Position numbers and translations under genes: made by a program. A DNA stretch of 64,000 nucleotides from Boesenbergia rotunda (lineage: Eukaryota; Streptophyta; Magnoliopsida; Zingiberales; Zingiberaceae), in contig JAGFNQ010005385.1 of the NCBI GenBank assembly GCA_024364735.1, forward strand, positions 310,001-374,000, in the 5' to 3' direction. The notes below the pieces were generated by a model that was not told the DNA's origin, searched no databases, and saw only the letters and a list, made by a program, of their open reading frames with translations. Every line of letters begins with the position of its first letter. The stretch's first letter is position 1. This document shows, in pieces, positions 20,217 through 32,644 of this stretch.

Positions 20217-20997
20217 TTATTTTTTTATTTTACAAATAGATTTCAACATGGCTTTTATTCTAGAGTAAAGTCGATCAGGAGGTAGAAAACATACCTCACT
20301 TACCTTATCACTTTTGAAGTCCGAAGCTCCCTCTTCGTCGTTGCTGTCCTCTGACGTGGCTCCCCCTTCAACGATGCTTTTATCTTCTTGGTATGAAGCC
20401 ATCAGAGCGCGTCCAGTGTGTTCCTCGAGATCTGATTCTTCCAATGAAGACTCGTCCCATGTCGCCTTTAGGTTGTGTGCTTTTATCTTTGGTGCCCCTT
20501 TTCCTTTGTTCTTCCCTTTAGGGTAGTTTTCCATCACATGTCTTTCTTCGTTGCAGTTGTAGCAGCGGATTTTCCTTTGCTTCTTACCATGCACCTTACT
20601 AAATTTTTTAGTTTAAAAATATTTAGACAACTTTCTTACCATATATGCTGCATTTTCATCATTTTCTGAAGAATCCTCTTCATGTTGGATCCTTCTCGTG
20701 CTTAGGGCGATGTTGTCCGTTTTCCTTTTTCCTACACATCTGGATTCGTGAAGTTCTAAAGTGGAAAAAAGTTCCTCTAAGGTACTTACCTCAAGATCCT
20801 TAGAGGTGTAGTATGCGTCGATTATTGAAATCCAGTTCGAAGGCCTCGAGAAGGCGATCAATGCTTACCTTTGCGCATCCCGATTGCTTACCGATTCTCC
20901 AAGATTGCTGAGTTCTGTCATCAGCTCCTTAAGCTTAGCATGAAGTTGTGCTACTGACTCAAGGTTGTTGAGTTGATTCCGAAGCAGATCTCTTTTT
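20217..20997 (-). pseudogene. gag: gag remnant of element H
   Basis: On the minus strand the frame begins about 40 bp after the primer site in the middle of a UBN2-type gag domain: AKRDLLRNQLNNLESVAQLHAKLKELMTELS aligns with the SKRDLLLN...AAQLHARIQELM part of the SIRE gags. After a stop at about 20862 it continues IAFSRPSNWISIIDAYYTSKDLE...STLEELFSTLELHE. A stop after LSKYF precedes a knuckle, RCYNCNEERHVMENYP, where the last Cys is Tyr. An acidic tail follows (WDESSLEESDLEEHTGRALMAS). The N-terminal third is missing and no pol is present. Confidence 0.75.
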
Positions 20998-21047
20998 GCT
21001 TCAGATGGTGATTAGTCCTTCTGGAGCATCCTTGCTTTGATACCAAT

Positions 21048-21981
21048 TGACGGTGATTGTTGGTCAGCAAGAGGGGGGTGAATTACCCCTGAAAATAACA
21101 ACTCAAATCTTTTGTTTATCTTTAAACAAAGATGGTAGTTAGATCAAACAGAAATAAATAACATAAAATAAATTGAGCAAACTATAAAAAAGAGGCAACC
21201 GGATTTTACTTGGTTTGCAACCGGGGAGGTTGCTAATCCAAGGCGGAATGTGGCTCGATTCTCCTAAATAAAACTCCTTTGGGCAAAGAAGCCTTTTACA
21301 CGTGGAAAGCTCAGAAAAAGAAAGAAAAATTACACAGAACTCGTTTGCTAATGCTTGGATTGAATGAATGAATTGAAACTGAGCTCTAGGGGTCCATTTA
21401 TAGCCCCGGTCAGAATTCTGTTTGCTGACGTGGCACTTATAGGGTGCCCGAGTGCTCTTGGGTGCCTGACACGTGGCCTGATGGTTATCCAAAGAGCAAT
21501 GATCGCAAACGACTAAGAATAGCTTCTCAGGTGCCTGTTGGCATAGGGGGCCCGAGTGCTCGAGCACCCGAGAGCCCAGGCACTCGTATGCTTACGAGTG
21601 CCCAAGAGAGGGTTTGGTCAACAACCGCTGACCACTCTCCAGCATGACTTCCTTTATCTTCTTGGGTGATTTTTGGCTAACTAGAGTTAGGCTCACCCGA
21701 ACCCAACTCTGGCCTTTCGCCGCTCGAGCATCCTTCCTCCCGGATTCTCGTCCCTCGGATGCCACATGCGTCCTTCTTGCTCCCTGGCATACTCTTCCGT
21801 AGCGTCCCTTGGATGCACCAAGCTCATCAACTCCCTTTCCTTGCCATCCTTCTCGACCACTGCGTCTTCCACTCGACTTCCTGCAATCCTAAGTTCCTAT
21901 GCACTTAGACACAAGGATTAAAAACACCAGGACCTATCTTAAATCAGTTGACCACATCAAAACCAACCTGGGGTACTTACA
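21048..21981 (-). repeat. 5' LTR of element H (right copy)
   Basis: The LTR is 934 bp, TGACGG...CTTACA, with the primer site adjacent on its left. It carries a TATAAAT run on the minus strand near 21400 between GGGG/CCCC arms. It matches the left LTR along its length. Confidence 0.82.
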
Positions 21982-21986
21982 AGAAC

Positions 21987-22348
21987 CTCGACTCAAGTCC
22001 AACAACTTGAGGAAGAGAATTTTTCCCTAAAAACTCAAGTCAAGGAACTTAAAGTTGTCCTAGAGTGGTTCACCTCGGGTTCTAAGAATCTTGATATGAT
22101 TCTTGGAAAATAGAAGGTTGTTCTTAACCGATCCAAACTTGGATATAGAACCAACTCACGGTATAGATCGTATTATTTAATTTTCAACCGTACTAGCACC
22201 CGAGTCCAAGCATTGTCCCTAAACTTAGCTTGACAAATCAAGCAAGACCAAATCACTATTGGATCCCCAAGGACAAAATTCATTTCCTAGATAGTCCATA
22301 TCGAGGCTTTAGTCCAGGGGATCCAATAGAAAAAATGATTTTTTATTA
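21987..22348 (+). pseudogene. gag: SIRE gag, C-terminal part (element D, segment 2)
   Basis: Gag of D resumes after H: TSTQVQQLEEENFSLKTQVKELKVVLEWFTSGSKNLDMILGK, then TAG at 22111-22113. The frame beyond the stop still resembles the extension seen in A and C (NRSKLGYRTNSRYRSYY...) but with more decay, including a frame change near 22220 and later stops. The stop is at the same codon as in A. Confidence 0.78.
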
Positions 22349-23473
22349 TTAGATGATTTCTTTACATGCCTGCTAAAAATTACTTGAATGTTTGTTTATT
22401 TATTTTTCTAAAAAATTGTTATACATAGGAATATAAACGGTTAGATAAGGACCTAACTTTACTGAAACTTGCACAATCTAGTATTAGAGTGGGGCGAGCT
22501 GATAGTACATTAGGAAAGTCTATCTACGGAGTCAGGTAGGGTAAGGCGTACCCTATTTGATCTTTTTAGCCCGGTGGAACTATCCGAAGCTACCTCGCCC
22601 ATCCTCAAGTAGTTAGATCAAGGTTTCTCAAAGAGTAACTTGAAAATAAAATTTCTTTAAAATGTTTTGTCTAGGAAAAGTCGTTGCTCCAATATCCAAG
22701 AATGCCCCAGTGCCTCGCTAAGACCTAGAAGCCAATTATTAAAATGCATTTTCAATTTACTAATTGATAAACCTGAATCTAACTCATGGTTTAATCAAAT
22801 CCTAGTTTTCAATTCAAATTTAAAGATAAAATTTGATACATCTCACAAAACAGATAAGGTTTCCATGTTTTGTCACAAAAAAATGTGCGAGATGCATAGG
22901 ATCCAAAAGGGTTAGTTCAACCCAACAAACTCCACACATCTATTAATTAAACATTTAATTTAATAAATCTAATTTAAAATGTCACTTTATTAAAATTCTA
23001 AGTTAAAATCCTTAACTTAATTTAATTTTTCAAAACACAAATTCAAAATTTAAAACTTAATTTCAAATTTTAAACTTAATTTCAAAATTTAAAACTTAAT
23101 TTCAAAATTAAATCTTAATTTCCAAATTTAAAACCTAAATTCAAAATTTAAAATAATTTCAAAATTTATAACTTAATTTCAAATTTTATAACTTACTTTC
23201 AAAATTAAAACTTAATTTCAAAATTTTAAACTTAATTTCAAAATTTATAACTTAATTTCAAATTTTTAAAACTTAATTTTAAAATTTAAAACTTAATTTT
23301 AAAATTTAAAACTTAATTTCAAAATTTAAACTTTGTTTTAAAATTTATAACTTAATTTCAAAATTTAAAACTTAATTCTTAAAATTAACTTAACTCAAAT
23401 TAATAAATTTTTAAACTTAATCCAGCTAATCAAATCAAACTGATCAAGCTAAAATCTTTCTCACAAATATACC
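22349..23473 (+). other. Gag-pro spacer of element D with expanded A/T repeat
   Basis: The conserved non-coding block shared with A, C and F lies at about 22450-22745. At 22920-23400 a roughly 20-bp unit, AACTTAATTTCAAAATTTA, is repeated in a degenerate tandem array. The segment ends at ATACC (23469-23473), the target duplication of solo LTR J, and continues at 42430. Confidence 0.7.
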
Positions 23474-24358
23474 TGATGGATTCCTGATCGCGCATGGAAA
23501 ACCTCTCCATGTCCCCAGATTAAAAATTTTCAATCCGAATGGAGAACTATTTCCCAAACGACCGACTCATCATCGTGCTAACCGATTCAAGCAACCACTT
23601 GAACAAACATATTGTTCTAGCAATCAAACTCGTCCAACCGATTAGCCGCGGAATAGACAATGAGTGGATCATCGATTTTTGTGTTTATCATCGGGGTCCA
23701 TGACTATTAATTAACATAATTAATTAAATAATAATTAACATGAAATGATAATTAAATAAACAAGATCAAAAGGAACCAAACAAGAAGATATATCTCTCGT
23801 TTACCTCGCGATCTTCTATTGTATGACCTATCCCCTTCTTGGACGTCGTGTGGGTGATGATCCTCCAAGAACCGAAGTCACCAAGGCACCTTCTTCCTTC
23901 TTGCCTTGCGCCAAACACAAAGAAGAAGCTCCACCTCCTTCCTAGCTTGCGTCGGCTACAAACCTTAACCTCTCCTCTTCTTGCACCGCCGGCCAACACC
24001 CTTCTTCAAGGATGCTCCAGCCAAAGACAAGATGAGAGGAAGAAGAAGAAGAAGAAGTAGAAGAAGAAGAGAAAAGAGATCTCTTCCTCTTCCAAAACAA
24101 ACCTACCGGCCTCCACTCTCTTCCTCACCGCCTCCGCCAAGCACTACCACCCTCTCCTTTGCATCCAGTTCTCCCTTCCTCTCCTTCTCAAGATTGCACC
24201 GGCCAAGAGTAGAGAAGAGAATGACCCTCTACTTCCTTGCACCAGCAACCAAGAGAAGAGAAGAAAGAAGAGAGGGAGCCGTCGGCTGCCCTAGGAGAGT
24301 GAGGGAGAGGGAGAGAAGAGAAAGGCCTTAGAGTTTGTTGTGTGTTGGATGCCTTGGT
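23474..24358 (-). mobile_element. Solo LTR J, left part
   Basis: An LTR starting TGATGGATTCC at 23474 and ending ATCCTAACA at 42424 is flanked by ATACC at 23469-23473 and 42425-42429. After removing the nested element F its length is about 1.77 kb. No internal region is left, so this is a solo LTR. Read on the minus strand it begins TGTTAGGATGTATATTAAAAG, a common Copia LTR start. This part includes a GAA/AGA microsatellite at about 24028-24080. Confidence 0.82.
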
Positions 24359-24734
24359 TGTAGGACCGGTGCCGTCGATAGAGGGGGGGTGAATATCGAC
24401 CGTGAAAATTACTCGCGAAAACTTCGTAGAAAAACTTGGATCGTTCTGAACTTAGAACATTAGTAGCACAGCGGAAAAATAAATAAAAGAAATAAAGCAA
24501 GACAGTGACACAGCGGATTTTTTACTTGGTTCCCGTCCCCCTAGGGTCAGTACATCCAAGGCCTATGCACGGGAACGCCCGTCCACTATTGGTCTCCTTC
24601 CCGGACTTTTCGGAGGCGGAGAAACCCGACTTACAGTGCAAGATTGCAATCAAAAATATAGAAAACTAATTGCAGTATAATTAAAGCAAACCGAACAGAA
24701 CAAGTTTGAAGCTCGGCCGATCTGGACCTCCGAA
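24359..24734 (-). repeat. 3' LTR of element F, distal piece
   Basis: It begins TGTAGGACCGGTGCCGTCG, the U5 end on the minus strand. It is cut at CCGAA (24730-24734) by element G and resumes at 34853. Confidence 0.85.
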
Positions 24735-26938
24735 TGTTGGGACCGGGTGCATACCGACGCGGACACGTATTGTAATTTTTCCATAATTACATGCAGCGGA
24801 AACAAAAGCATGAATAATTTCCTAAATTATTCTAAAACATATCCTAAGCATGCAATGTGTTCACATAATCGTAATATAAAATTTTTGTAGAAAAGGAAAT
24901 TACTCTACGAATTACCTTGCGTAACTTGGAAGAAGGGACGAGATCCAACCGTTAGCGTCCCTTAAAAGCTCTGCCTCTATTCGTATCCACGCCGAGTATC
25001 GTCGGGATGACTTCGCTAAGTCACGAGTTTCGTGTTCACGAGAACTACTAGATCCTCCGTGAACACGACGAAAACCGAGAGAGTAATCAAATCGAAAGAC
25101 TCACCACCAAGGTTGGCCGAAGAGGAAGATCGTCGCAAGGAAGAGCTTCGTCGCCTTGGTGCTTCTCCTTGTGCTTACGGCAAGAAGAGGGAGGAGATGC
25201 CTATGGCCGGCCAAGAGAGAGGGAGAGAAGAAGAGGAGAGAGCCCAAGCAATTCTTGGATTTTCTTTCTTTCATGGCACCCCTTGGGTCCTTTATATAGT
25301 GGCCTCTCAACCATCAAGCCTCTCAAATATGGAATAACTTATTCCATCATGCCAAGTTTGATTTTTATATCATGGTTAAAATCATATTTTAATTCATGAT
25401 AAAAAAAACAATCAAGTCTCTCAAATATGGAATAACTTATTCCATCATGCCAAGTTTGATTTTTATATCATGGTTAAAATCATATTTTAATTCATGATAA
25501 AAACAATCAAGTCTCTCAAATATGGAATAACTTATTCCATATCATCTTGTGGTGGCCGAAATTCACGCAAAAGGAATTCATCACAAGTGGTTGGCCAAGT
25601 TTTATCCAAACCATAGGTCCATGGTTCAAAACCCACCTATAAAATTTTATAAAACAAACCAACTCTTTGGTTTATTTTAATTCATGATAAAATAGTCCCA
25701 TAGATTATTTTAAGCTTATAATAAACCATACCACCTTGGATCAAATCTCTTAGTGAATTAAACTTATTTAATTCACCCATTAAGTCTTTTAAAAGACTTA
25801 GTCATTCTATGCTTCCGATGCGTCTGAAATAAATTCAGTTTTGACTAATCGTTTGGCTCAACCAAACTTAATCTTTCTCGATTGGAGAATCCAATTCTCA
25901 ACTCGTTTTAAATCCTTCAAATTACTCGTTATGCGTGGACTAAATAGGCTTTCAATTTATGTTGGTCGTCCATAATTAACTAATTAATTATAGAATGATC
26001 ATGAGTGGCACCTAGTAGTACATCATGATCCCCAATTAATTGAAAGATCAACGGTTGACCTCAGAAATGATTCTGAAACCCTTCAGCAGCTATAATGAAT
26101 CGTGCCCCATTCCCTTCACCATCTTATACCCACTTGGTTCAGGACATGGTCTATGTGTGTCAATCCCCACTAGGTTGACTACGTCACACCTAGCCCAAGT
26201 AACGTTTCCTCGTCCTATGGATTCTAATTACTCTCATGTATTTAGGAGATTCATACTCTGAACATATCATGCTCTGGCCAGAGGCTTCGAGTAACAATCC
26301 GATGATAGGCCTCGGGTATACATCTCCTCGCAAGGAGTGGTGAATCCTTTGTAGGCTGTTCAAACATCTTCGGGCACTTCGGCTTATACCCAATCATTCT
26401 GGGTCCACACCTTCTTGGAGATGCTTGCTTAAGATGTCAAAGTATAAGTCTCCATGACCAAGATGACTTGAACACCGCAAGTCAAAGGAACATCGCACTT
26501 ACGCTGCAGTTAGAACTTCACTGACATGTCTATATGTAGACTACCATATGAAGTTTTATAGCCAGTCACTCCAATGAACTAGTTCCCTTAACTAGCATTC
26601 ATGTTTATCTCCGGACATCCCAATGTCACCAGCCAGTGAGAATCAGCTGATTAGAGAATAACCCATACTAGTCTCAACAGAATTGATAGTGTCCGTATTT
26701 ATCAATTTATCGACTAGGGACAATTTCAATACTTCACAATTGCACATGTAGAGATAATCACTAGTTGTGAATTCATCACAAATTCTCTCATGCTGTGAAT
26801 TGTATTGCGGACATTCAGTAAATGAGTTTAAGATCTTACACGAACATGTATACTCAAATAGTGAATATTCATTTATTAAAGTAAATGATTACAACCATAA
26901 GGCGATTGTCTTAGGACACTTCTCTCATATCACTAACA
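24735..26938 (-). repeat. 3' LTR of element G (left copy)
   Basis: It begins TGTTGGGACCGG and ends ATCACTAACA. The purine tract complement AACTCCCACTTGG follows at 26939. A roughly 90-bp stretch with CAATCAAGTCTCTCAAATAT is tandemly repeated at about 25310-25545. Confidence 0.9.
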
Positions 26939-26952
26939 AACTCCCACTTGGC

Positions 26953-28480
26953 CTAATGCCAATCGCTATGGTATCCAATACCACAGGCTCTAACATGACC
27001 CTCAAACTTGCTTTGAGGCAAGACCTTAGTTAAAGGATCTGCTAAATTCCTTTCAGTGGGAATTTTCTCAATTTGTATATCATTCCTACTTATAATCTCT
27101 CTGATCAGATGATAGCGGCGAAGCACATGTTTGGATCGCTGATGAGACCTTAGTTCCTTTGCTTGTGCAATAGCTCCATTGTTGTCGCAGTAAACCGGTA
27201 TTGCTTCATCAATGGTTGGAACCACACCAAGTTTGGAGACAAACTTCTTGATCCAGACTGCTTCTTTTGCTGCTTCCGAAGCTGCAATATATTCCGCTTC
27301 CGTGGTAGAATCCGCTACGGTGTCTTGCTTGGAACTCTTCCAACGTATTGCGCCTCCATTCAAAATAAATACGTATCCAGACTGAGATTTGGAGTCATCC
27401 TTATCTGTCTGGAAACTGGCATCTGTATACCCACGTATTATCATATCACCTTCTCCATATATTAGGAACACATCCTTAGTTCTTCTTAAGTACTTGAGGA
27501 TTGTCTTGACAGCCGCCCAATGATCCATTCCTGGATCAGACTGGTATCTGCTTGTGACGCTCAGAGCATACGATACATCGGGCCTAGTACATAACATAGC
27601 ATACATGATAGATCCTATCGCGGATGCATAAGGAATCTTATTCATGTAAATCCTCTCGTCTTCTGTGCGCGGACACATAGACTTCGAAAGGTTGATCCCA
27701 TGCCTAATGCATGGGAAGGTAACCTTTCTTGGATTCCGACATACTAAACCTTTTAAGCACTCGGTCTATATATGTTGACTGCGAAAGACCAAGCAAACGT
27801 TTTGATTTATCTCTATAGATTCTAATCCCTAGGATATAGGTTGCTTCTCCCAGGTCTTTCATGGAGAAAGTTTTGGACAACCAAATTTTAACCGACTGTA
27901 AGACTGATATATCGTTTCCTATAAGTAATATGTCATCGACATATAATACTAGGAATACGACTGCACTCCCACTAACCTTCTTGTACACACAAGGTTCGTC
28001 AGGATTTTGTGAGAAATCAAACTCTTTGATTGTCTCATCAAAACGGATGTTCCAGCTCCTGGATGCTTGCTTCAGTCCATATATGGATCGTCGAAGCTTG
28101 CATACTTTGGTTTTATCAACCGATGTGAAACCCTCAGGTTGTATCATGTATACATCCTCAAGTAGGTTTCCATTAAGGAAAGCTGTTTTCACATCCATTT
28201 GCCATATCTCATAATCATAATGAGCTGCTATGGCCAGGAGTATCCGAATGTATTTAAGCATAGCTATTGGCGAATAGGTTTCATCATAATCAATTCCTTG
28301 TTTCTGATGATATCCTTTTGTCACTAATCTAGCCTGAAAGGTAACAACATTACCCTCCATGTTGATTTTCTTCTTGAAAACCCACTTGCACCCTATGGGC
28401 TTAATCCCTTCAGGTGGGTTAACCAAGTCCCATACTTTATTTTCGTACATGGAATCCATTTCCGACTTCATGGCTTCAAG
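26953..28480 (-). pseudogene. pol: Copia pol of element G: RT and RNase H
   Basis: Minus strand, following the integrase. RT opens LEAMKSEMDSMYENKVWDLVNPPEG and holds MDVKTAFLNGNL and the catalytic YVDDILLIGN, so the RT core looks intact. At about 27704 the frame breaks: the run after GYLPM carries extra bases (CATT) and hits a stop, and the next frame resumes as SMCPRTEDERIYMNKIPYASAIGSIMYAMLCTRPDVSYAL. RNase H follows with GYTDASFQTDKDDSKSQSGYVF and STTEAEYIAASEA, ending GIGYHSDWH near the purine tract. A TGA at 28481-28483, in place of a Trp codon, separates this part from integrase in the same frame. Only these lesions separate it from an open frame, in keeping with a young insertion. Confidence 0.9.
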
Positions 28481-29854
28481 TCATTTGTCCCTTTCTGAAC
28501 TTTTCAGAACATCATCATAACTGATAGGTTCGTCATCACTAATGAGTAACACGTCGTTCGATTCACTTACGAGAAATCCGTATCTCTCTGGAATATTGCG
28601 TGTCCTATCAAATCTACGAAGAAGTGGTATTATTTTAGGTTCAACTGATAGCTCATCATTATGAGTTATTGGTTGTGGGTCTAGACTAGGTGTCTCTGTA
28701 ATGTCTATTGGAGTTTCTTGAACTTCTTCAAGTTCAATGTTACTCCCACTGTTTTCTTGTAAAAGAAATTCTTTTTCTAGAAATACAGCATGCCTTGAAA
28801 CAAACACCTTTTGTTCCAAGGGATGATAGAATTGGTAACCCTTTGTTTCCTTAGGGTATCCAATAAATAGACATTTATCAGACTTAGCATTCAATTTATC
28901 TGATACAGTCCGCTTCACATAAGCAGGACAACCCCATATCTTAAGGTGAGTTAAGTGAGGTTTCTTACTATTCCACGTCTCATATGGAGTAGTAGAGACT
29001 ACCTTGGTTGGGACTCTGTTTAACAAGTAAACAGCTGTCTTAAGCGCATAGCCCCAAAAGGATTTTGGAAGAGTTGCATGATTCATCATAGATCTAACCA
29101 TGTCCATCAAGGTTCGGTTACGCCTCTCAGATACACCATTATGCTGTGGTGTATACGGCGGAGTCCATTGAGACAATATCCCATTGTCTCTAAGATAATC
29201 TTGAAACTCTTGACTTAAGTATTCACCACCCCGATCGGATCGAAGTATTTTAATACTTTTGCCAAGCTGTTTCTCTACTTCATTTCTGAACTCTTTGAAT
29301 TTCTCAAAAGCTTCAGATTTGTGTTTCATTAAGAACACATACCCGAATCGTGAGTGATCATCGATAAAGGTAATGAAGTAGCTATAGCCTCCTTGTGCAA
29401 GAGTTGACATTGGTCCACATACATCAGTATGTATTAGACCAAGCAATTCTCCCACTGGTTTACCTTTTCCGGAAAAGGGTAATTTGGCCATCTTGCCTTT
29501 TAAGCATGATTCGCATGTATCAAATGAACCGGGTTCAAATGATTCCAGAATTCCACATCGGTGTAATTTGGTCATGCGTTTCTTACTTACATAGTCAAGA
29601 CGACAATGCCACGTATAGGAGTCTATTTGATTATCTATTCGAGCACGTTTGTTGCTAACTTCGATATTGAAAACGTCACCAGATAAATCTAACGTGTAGA
29701 TACCATTGTATAAAGTTCCGGTCCCATAAAGAACATCATTTAAAGTTATGTAACAGCAATTGTTACTAAAAGTTAAATGATAACCCTTTTCATTCAAGCA
29801 TGAAATAGATACAATGCTCTTTATTAACGAAGGAACAAAATAACAATTATCCAA
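28481..29854 (-). pseudogene. pol: Copia pol of element G: integrase
   Basis: Minus strand, 457 codons open. The N-terminal zinc region reads WHCRLDYVSKKRM ... CESCLKGKMAKLPF; the Gly-His of the usual RLGH is Asp-Tyr here, so one zinc ligand is lost. The integrase core has HTDVCGPM, FIDDHSRFGYVF and SDRGGEYLS as D, D and E, followed by YTPQHNGVSERRNRTL. The C-terminal region includes KIWGCPAYVKR and IGYPKETKGYQFYHP. A frame change near 29860-29890 separates it from protease, and TGA 28481-28483 from RT. It would insert the element's cDNA into the genome. Confidence 0.9.
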
Positions 29855-29859
29855 TTCTA

Positions 29860-30102
29860 AGACAAGTCCAGTAGGAACTTTAGCAAATATGTTCCGATGG
29901 CAACAGCAGCAATCTTTGCTCCATTTCCAACTCGCAAATTCGCTTCTCCCTTGACGAGTCTTCTTCTATTCCTTAGCCCCTGTATGTCATTACATATATG
30001 TGAGCTACACCCAGCATCAAGTACCCAGGTGGACGAGGAAATAGAGTGACATTCAATAACGAAGATACCTGAAGAGGATGGGGCATCGGATGCCTTCTAC
30101 TT
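29860..30102 (-). pseudogene. pol: Copia protease of element G
   Basis: Minus strand. TWVLDAGCSSHICNDIQGL gives the Asp-Ala-Gly form of the aspartic protease motif, where Copia elements usually have D-T-G or D-S-G. It is followed by RVGNGAKIAAVAIGTY. A stop after YLESLK (about 30100) precedes it and a frame change after LLDLS separates it from integrase. Confidence 0.78.
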
Positions 30103-30885
30103 CAAGGACTCAAGATAAACCTTGCAGTTTCTTCGCCAGTGACCCTCCTTGCCGCAGTGATGGCAAGTGCCTTTCGGTGCATTTTCAGTCTTTTTGGCCT
30201 TTTTCTTCTTTCCCTTATTCTGTTCTTTAGCCTTCCTCTTAGAGCCTTTCTTCGAGGAACCAACTAACAGAACCGTCTTCTGATCCTACTTCACAGAAGG
30301 CTCTATAGTCTTTAGCAGGTTGAGCAACTCAGGAATGGTAGTCTCCAGCTTGTTCATTCGATAGTTCATCACAAATTGTGAATAACTTTTGGGCAAACAA
30401 TGCAGAATTAAGTCAATACTTAGTTCATGATCCATTGTAAAACCGAGTGTGCTCAGTCGCTCAATGTATCCCAACATCTTCAGCACAAACTGTGAGACAG
30501 AAGTGCCTTCCTGCATCTTAGAGGTGAAGAGGAGTCTGGAGACCTCGAACCTTTCGGATCTCGCCTGCTCGTCAAATAACTCGTGAAGATGGAAGATGAT
30601 GGTATAAGCATCCATATGCTCATGCTGCTTTTACAGCTCAGGTACCATAGCGGCCAGCATGATGCAACTTGCAAGTTCAGAATCGGTCACATGTTTCTGA
30701 TAGGCCACTAACTGGTCTGGAGTTGCATCTTCTGGAGGATGGTTGGGAAGTTGTTCTTGAAGGACATAAGCAAGCTTTTCTACCTTGAGGACTATCCTCA
30801 GGTTTCGAAGCCAGTCCATGAAGTTTGGCCCAGTCAGCTTATTGGTGTCCAAAATGGAACGCAAATTCAGAGAAGACATGATCAA
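30103..30885 (-). pseudogene. gag: Tork/Angela-type gag of element G
   Basis: Minus strand, starting at 30885 (MIMSSLNLRSILDTNKLTG); the second Met, two codons on, is equally possible. The gag domain shows NKLTGPNFMDWLRNLRIVLK early, then LHELFDEQARSERFEVSRLLFTSKMQEGTSVSQFV and LPKSYSQFVMNYRMN. A Lys-rich linker and a CCHC knuckle, CHHCGKEGHWRRNC (about 30120-30165), follow. A TAA at about 30631, in place of a Gln codon, and a TAG after EPSVK (about 30283) break an otherwise continuous frame. Gag would bind RNA and form particles. Confidence 0.88.
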
Positions 30886-32631
30886 GTGATTATCCTAGAA
30901 ATACAAATTGAGCTTATGTGAGAAGAATGATAAAGAATGCATCAACATACATTAATTAAATCCTATTTATTTTTCGAATTAAATAACCCTTTTCATCAAT
31001 TCGGGAGATCGTAGGAACATCTCCAAATAGGTTGATATCCAACCATAGATAAGAACAACCATGGCTGTGGCCATCAAGTTATTCTTAGCTATAAAGGTAG
31101 GTAATTATACCGATTACATATTAGACATATGTAACTATCACTTTATGCTATCAACTAATTGAATATTTGCATAAATCATTGGGTTATTAACTCATTAACA
31201 AGTATGCAACATAGCACCCAACTGCACCTCTCTTTACATCGACCTTGGCTGTGGCACAACAAATCGATGCTCCAAGCTTAAGGCTGACCCATTAATCAAG
31301 AAATAGTTTTAATATGGTTGGAGCTCATTCAACCATTTAGTCAGGCTTGGATGTGTCCAACAACCAAAACTATGGATTGACCTCTAACTCCAACTATATT
31401 AATCATAAACTAATTCCATGGTTTGAACATGTTGAGGTTCAAGCCGGGCATGGATGTGTCCATCAACCCAAACGAGAAACAAAACTCCGGTTCTAACCAT
31501 ATTAATGGAAGGTGTTGGCCTTAATATTTTGTAAGGGGTTTTGGGTCTCATCCTTTTCTTTCTAAGCACATTCATGACATATAATTATGTCATGTACTAA
31601 CGATTTCCTTAATAAAGTATGTATGTGACTTAATTTATCAAGTCTCATTAATTGAATTAGGAACCGGATTTCCTAATTCTAACTTCATACTTTATTTAAG
31701 GAATTATTTTGGGAAACAATTTCCTAAATTGTCATAATCAATTTCGGAAATAATATGTTTAAGACTTTGATTTCTCTAAATCAAATCTTATTAAATTAAG
31801 AGACAGATTCCCTTATTTTAACCACATATTATTTTCATGAAAATCTTATTTAAGGAAATAAACTCTATTAGGAAACAATTTTCCTAATTAATTTTGGAGA
31901 CAACAATATGTAAGAAATCAAATAAGGAAATTATCGTTTGAGAATCACCTCAAAATTTCCAAGATTTGATCACATATTTTATTTATGGACTAATTAATTA
32001 CAACAAATTATTTTCTTTAGGTGGCTCCCCGAGGCTCAGATACCCAAAGAAAAGAAATTTATCGTAAATCTAATTTGGCCCGCTCCCCGAGGCGTAGCCA
32101 AATTAAACTTGACAATTCTTATTCAAAATAGGAAATTAAATTACAACAACTAACTTTAATTTGGGTGGCTCCCCGAGGCACAGATACCCAAAGAAAAGAA
32201 TTTTGTTAGTAATTTAAAACCAATTCGAATTTAATTGTCAATTAATGTTCCATAAATTTGTCTAGACTTTCTTGAAAGAAAGTGCCCAAAATTTCAAGTT
32301 TTCCATAAATGGAAAGTTTCCAAAAATGAAAAGTTTCCAAAAATGGAAAGTTTTCAGAATAATTGTAAGTTTCTGGTACAAAGAAAACTTATGATTTTTC
32401 AAAATTAGAATGTTTCCAAAAATGGAAAGTTTTTCACAATTATCATAAAATTTCAGAAATAGAGATATTTCAAAAGTTTGCGAAATTTCATGAGGATTTC
32501 CAAACTTTGAAATTCCTAAATCTAAAATTTATCATAATTGGAAAGTTTCCATAAATGAAAAATTTTCCAAAATTGAGATCATGACAAAGTTTTTCGCAAA
32601 CCAATTATATGATTATGTCGAACACTAACCG
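30886..32631 (-). other. Long leader of element G with repeated hairpins
   Basis: This 1.75-kb region lies between the primer site and gag and has no ORF. It contains three copies of a GGCTCCCCGAGGC-type core (near 32022, 32080 and 32166). Two are enclosed by perfect arms: AATTTGGC/GCCAAATT at 32072-32104 and TTTGGGT/ACCCAAA at 32160-32192. A/T-rich repeats of AAAATGGAAAGTTTCC lie at about 32300-32580. Confidence 0.7.
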
Positions 32632-32644
32632 GCTCTGATACCAT

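Larger units (their letters stand above)
18416..21981 (-). mobile_element. Small non-autonomous Copia element H
   Basis: A 3.57-kb insertion in D's gag has two similar LTRs (18416 to about 19373, and 21048-21981). Target duplications are GGAAC (18411-18415) and AGAAC (21982-21986), with one mismatch. On the minus strand the primer site is TGGTATCAAAGC (21036-21047), one base off the tRNA-Met match, and the purine tract is the complement of TCTCCCCCCTTTTT at about 19374. The 1.67-kb interior holds only a gag remnant, so it could move only with enzymes from elsewhere. Confidence 0.85.

Noticed and set aside
23981..24331. Arg-rich open frame of about 116 codons
   Set aside because: Derived from a GAA/AGA microsatellite and purine-rich DNA in solo LTR J; composition alone explains it.
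25310..25545. Independent satellite repeat
   Set aside because: The repeated CAATCAAGTCTCTCAAATAT unit lies inside the G LTR and is present in both LTRs, so it is part of the element.
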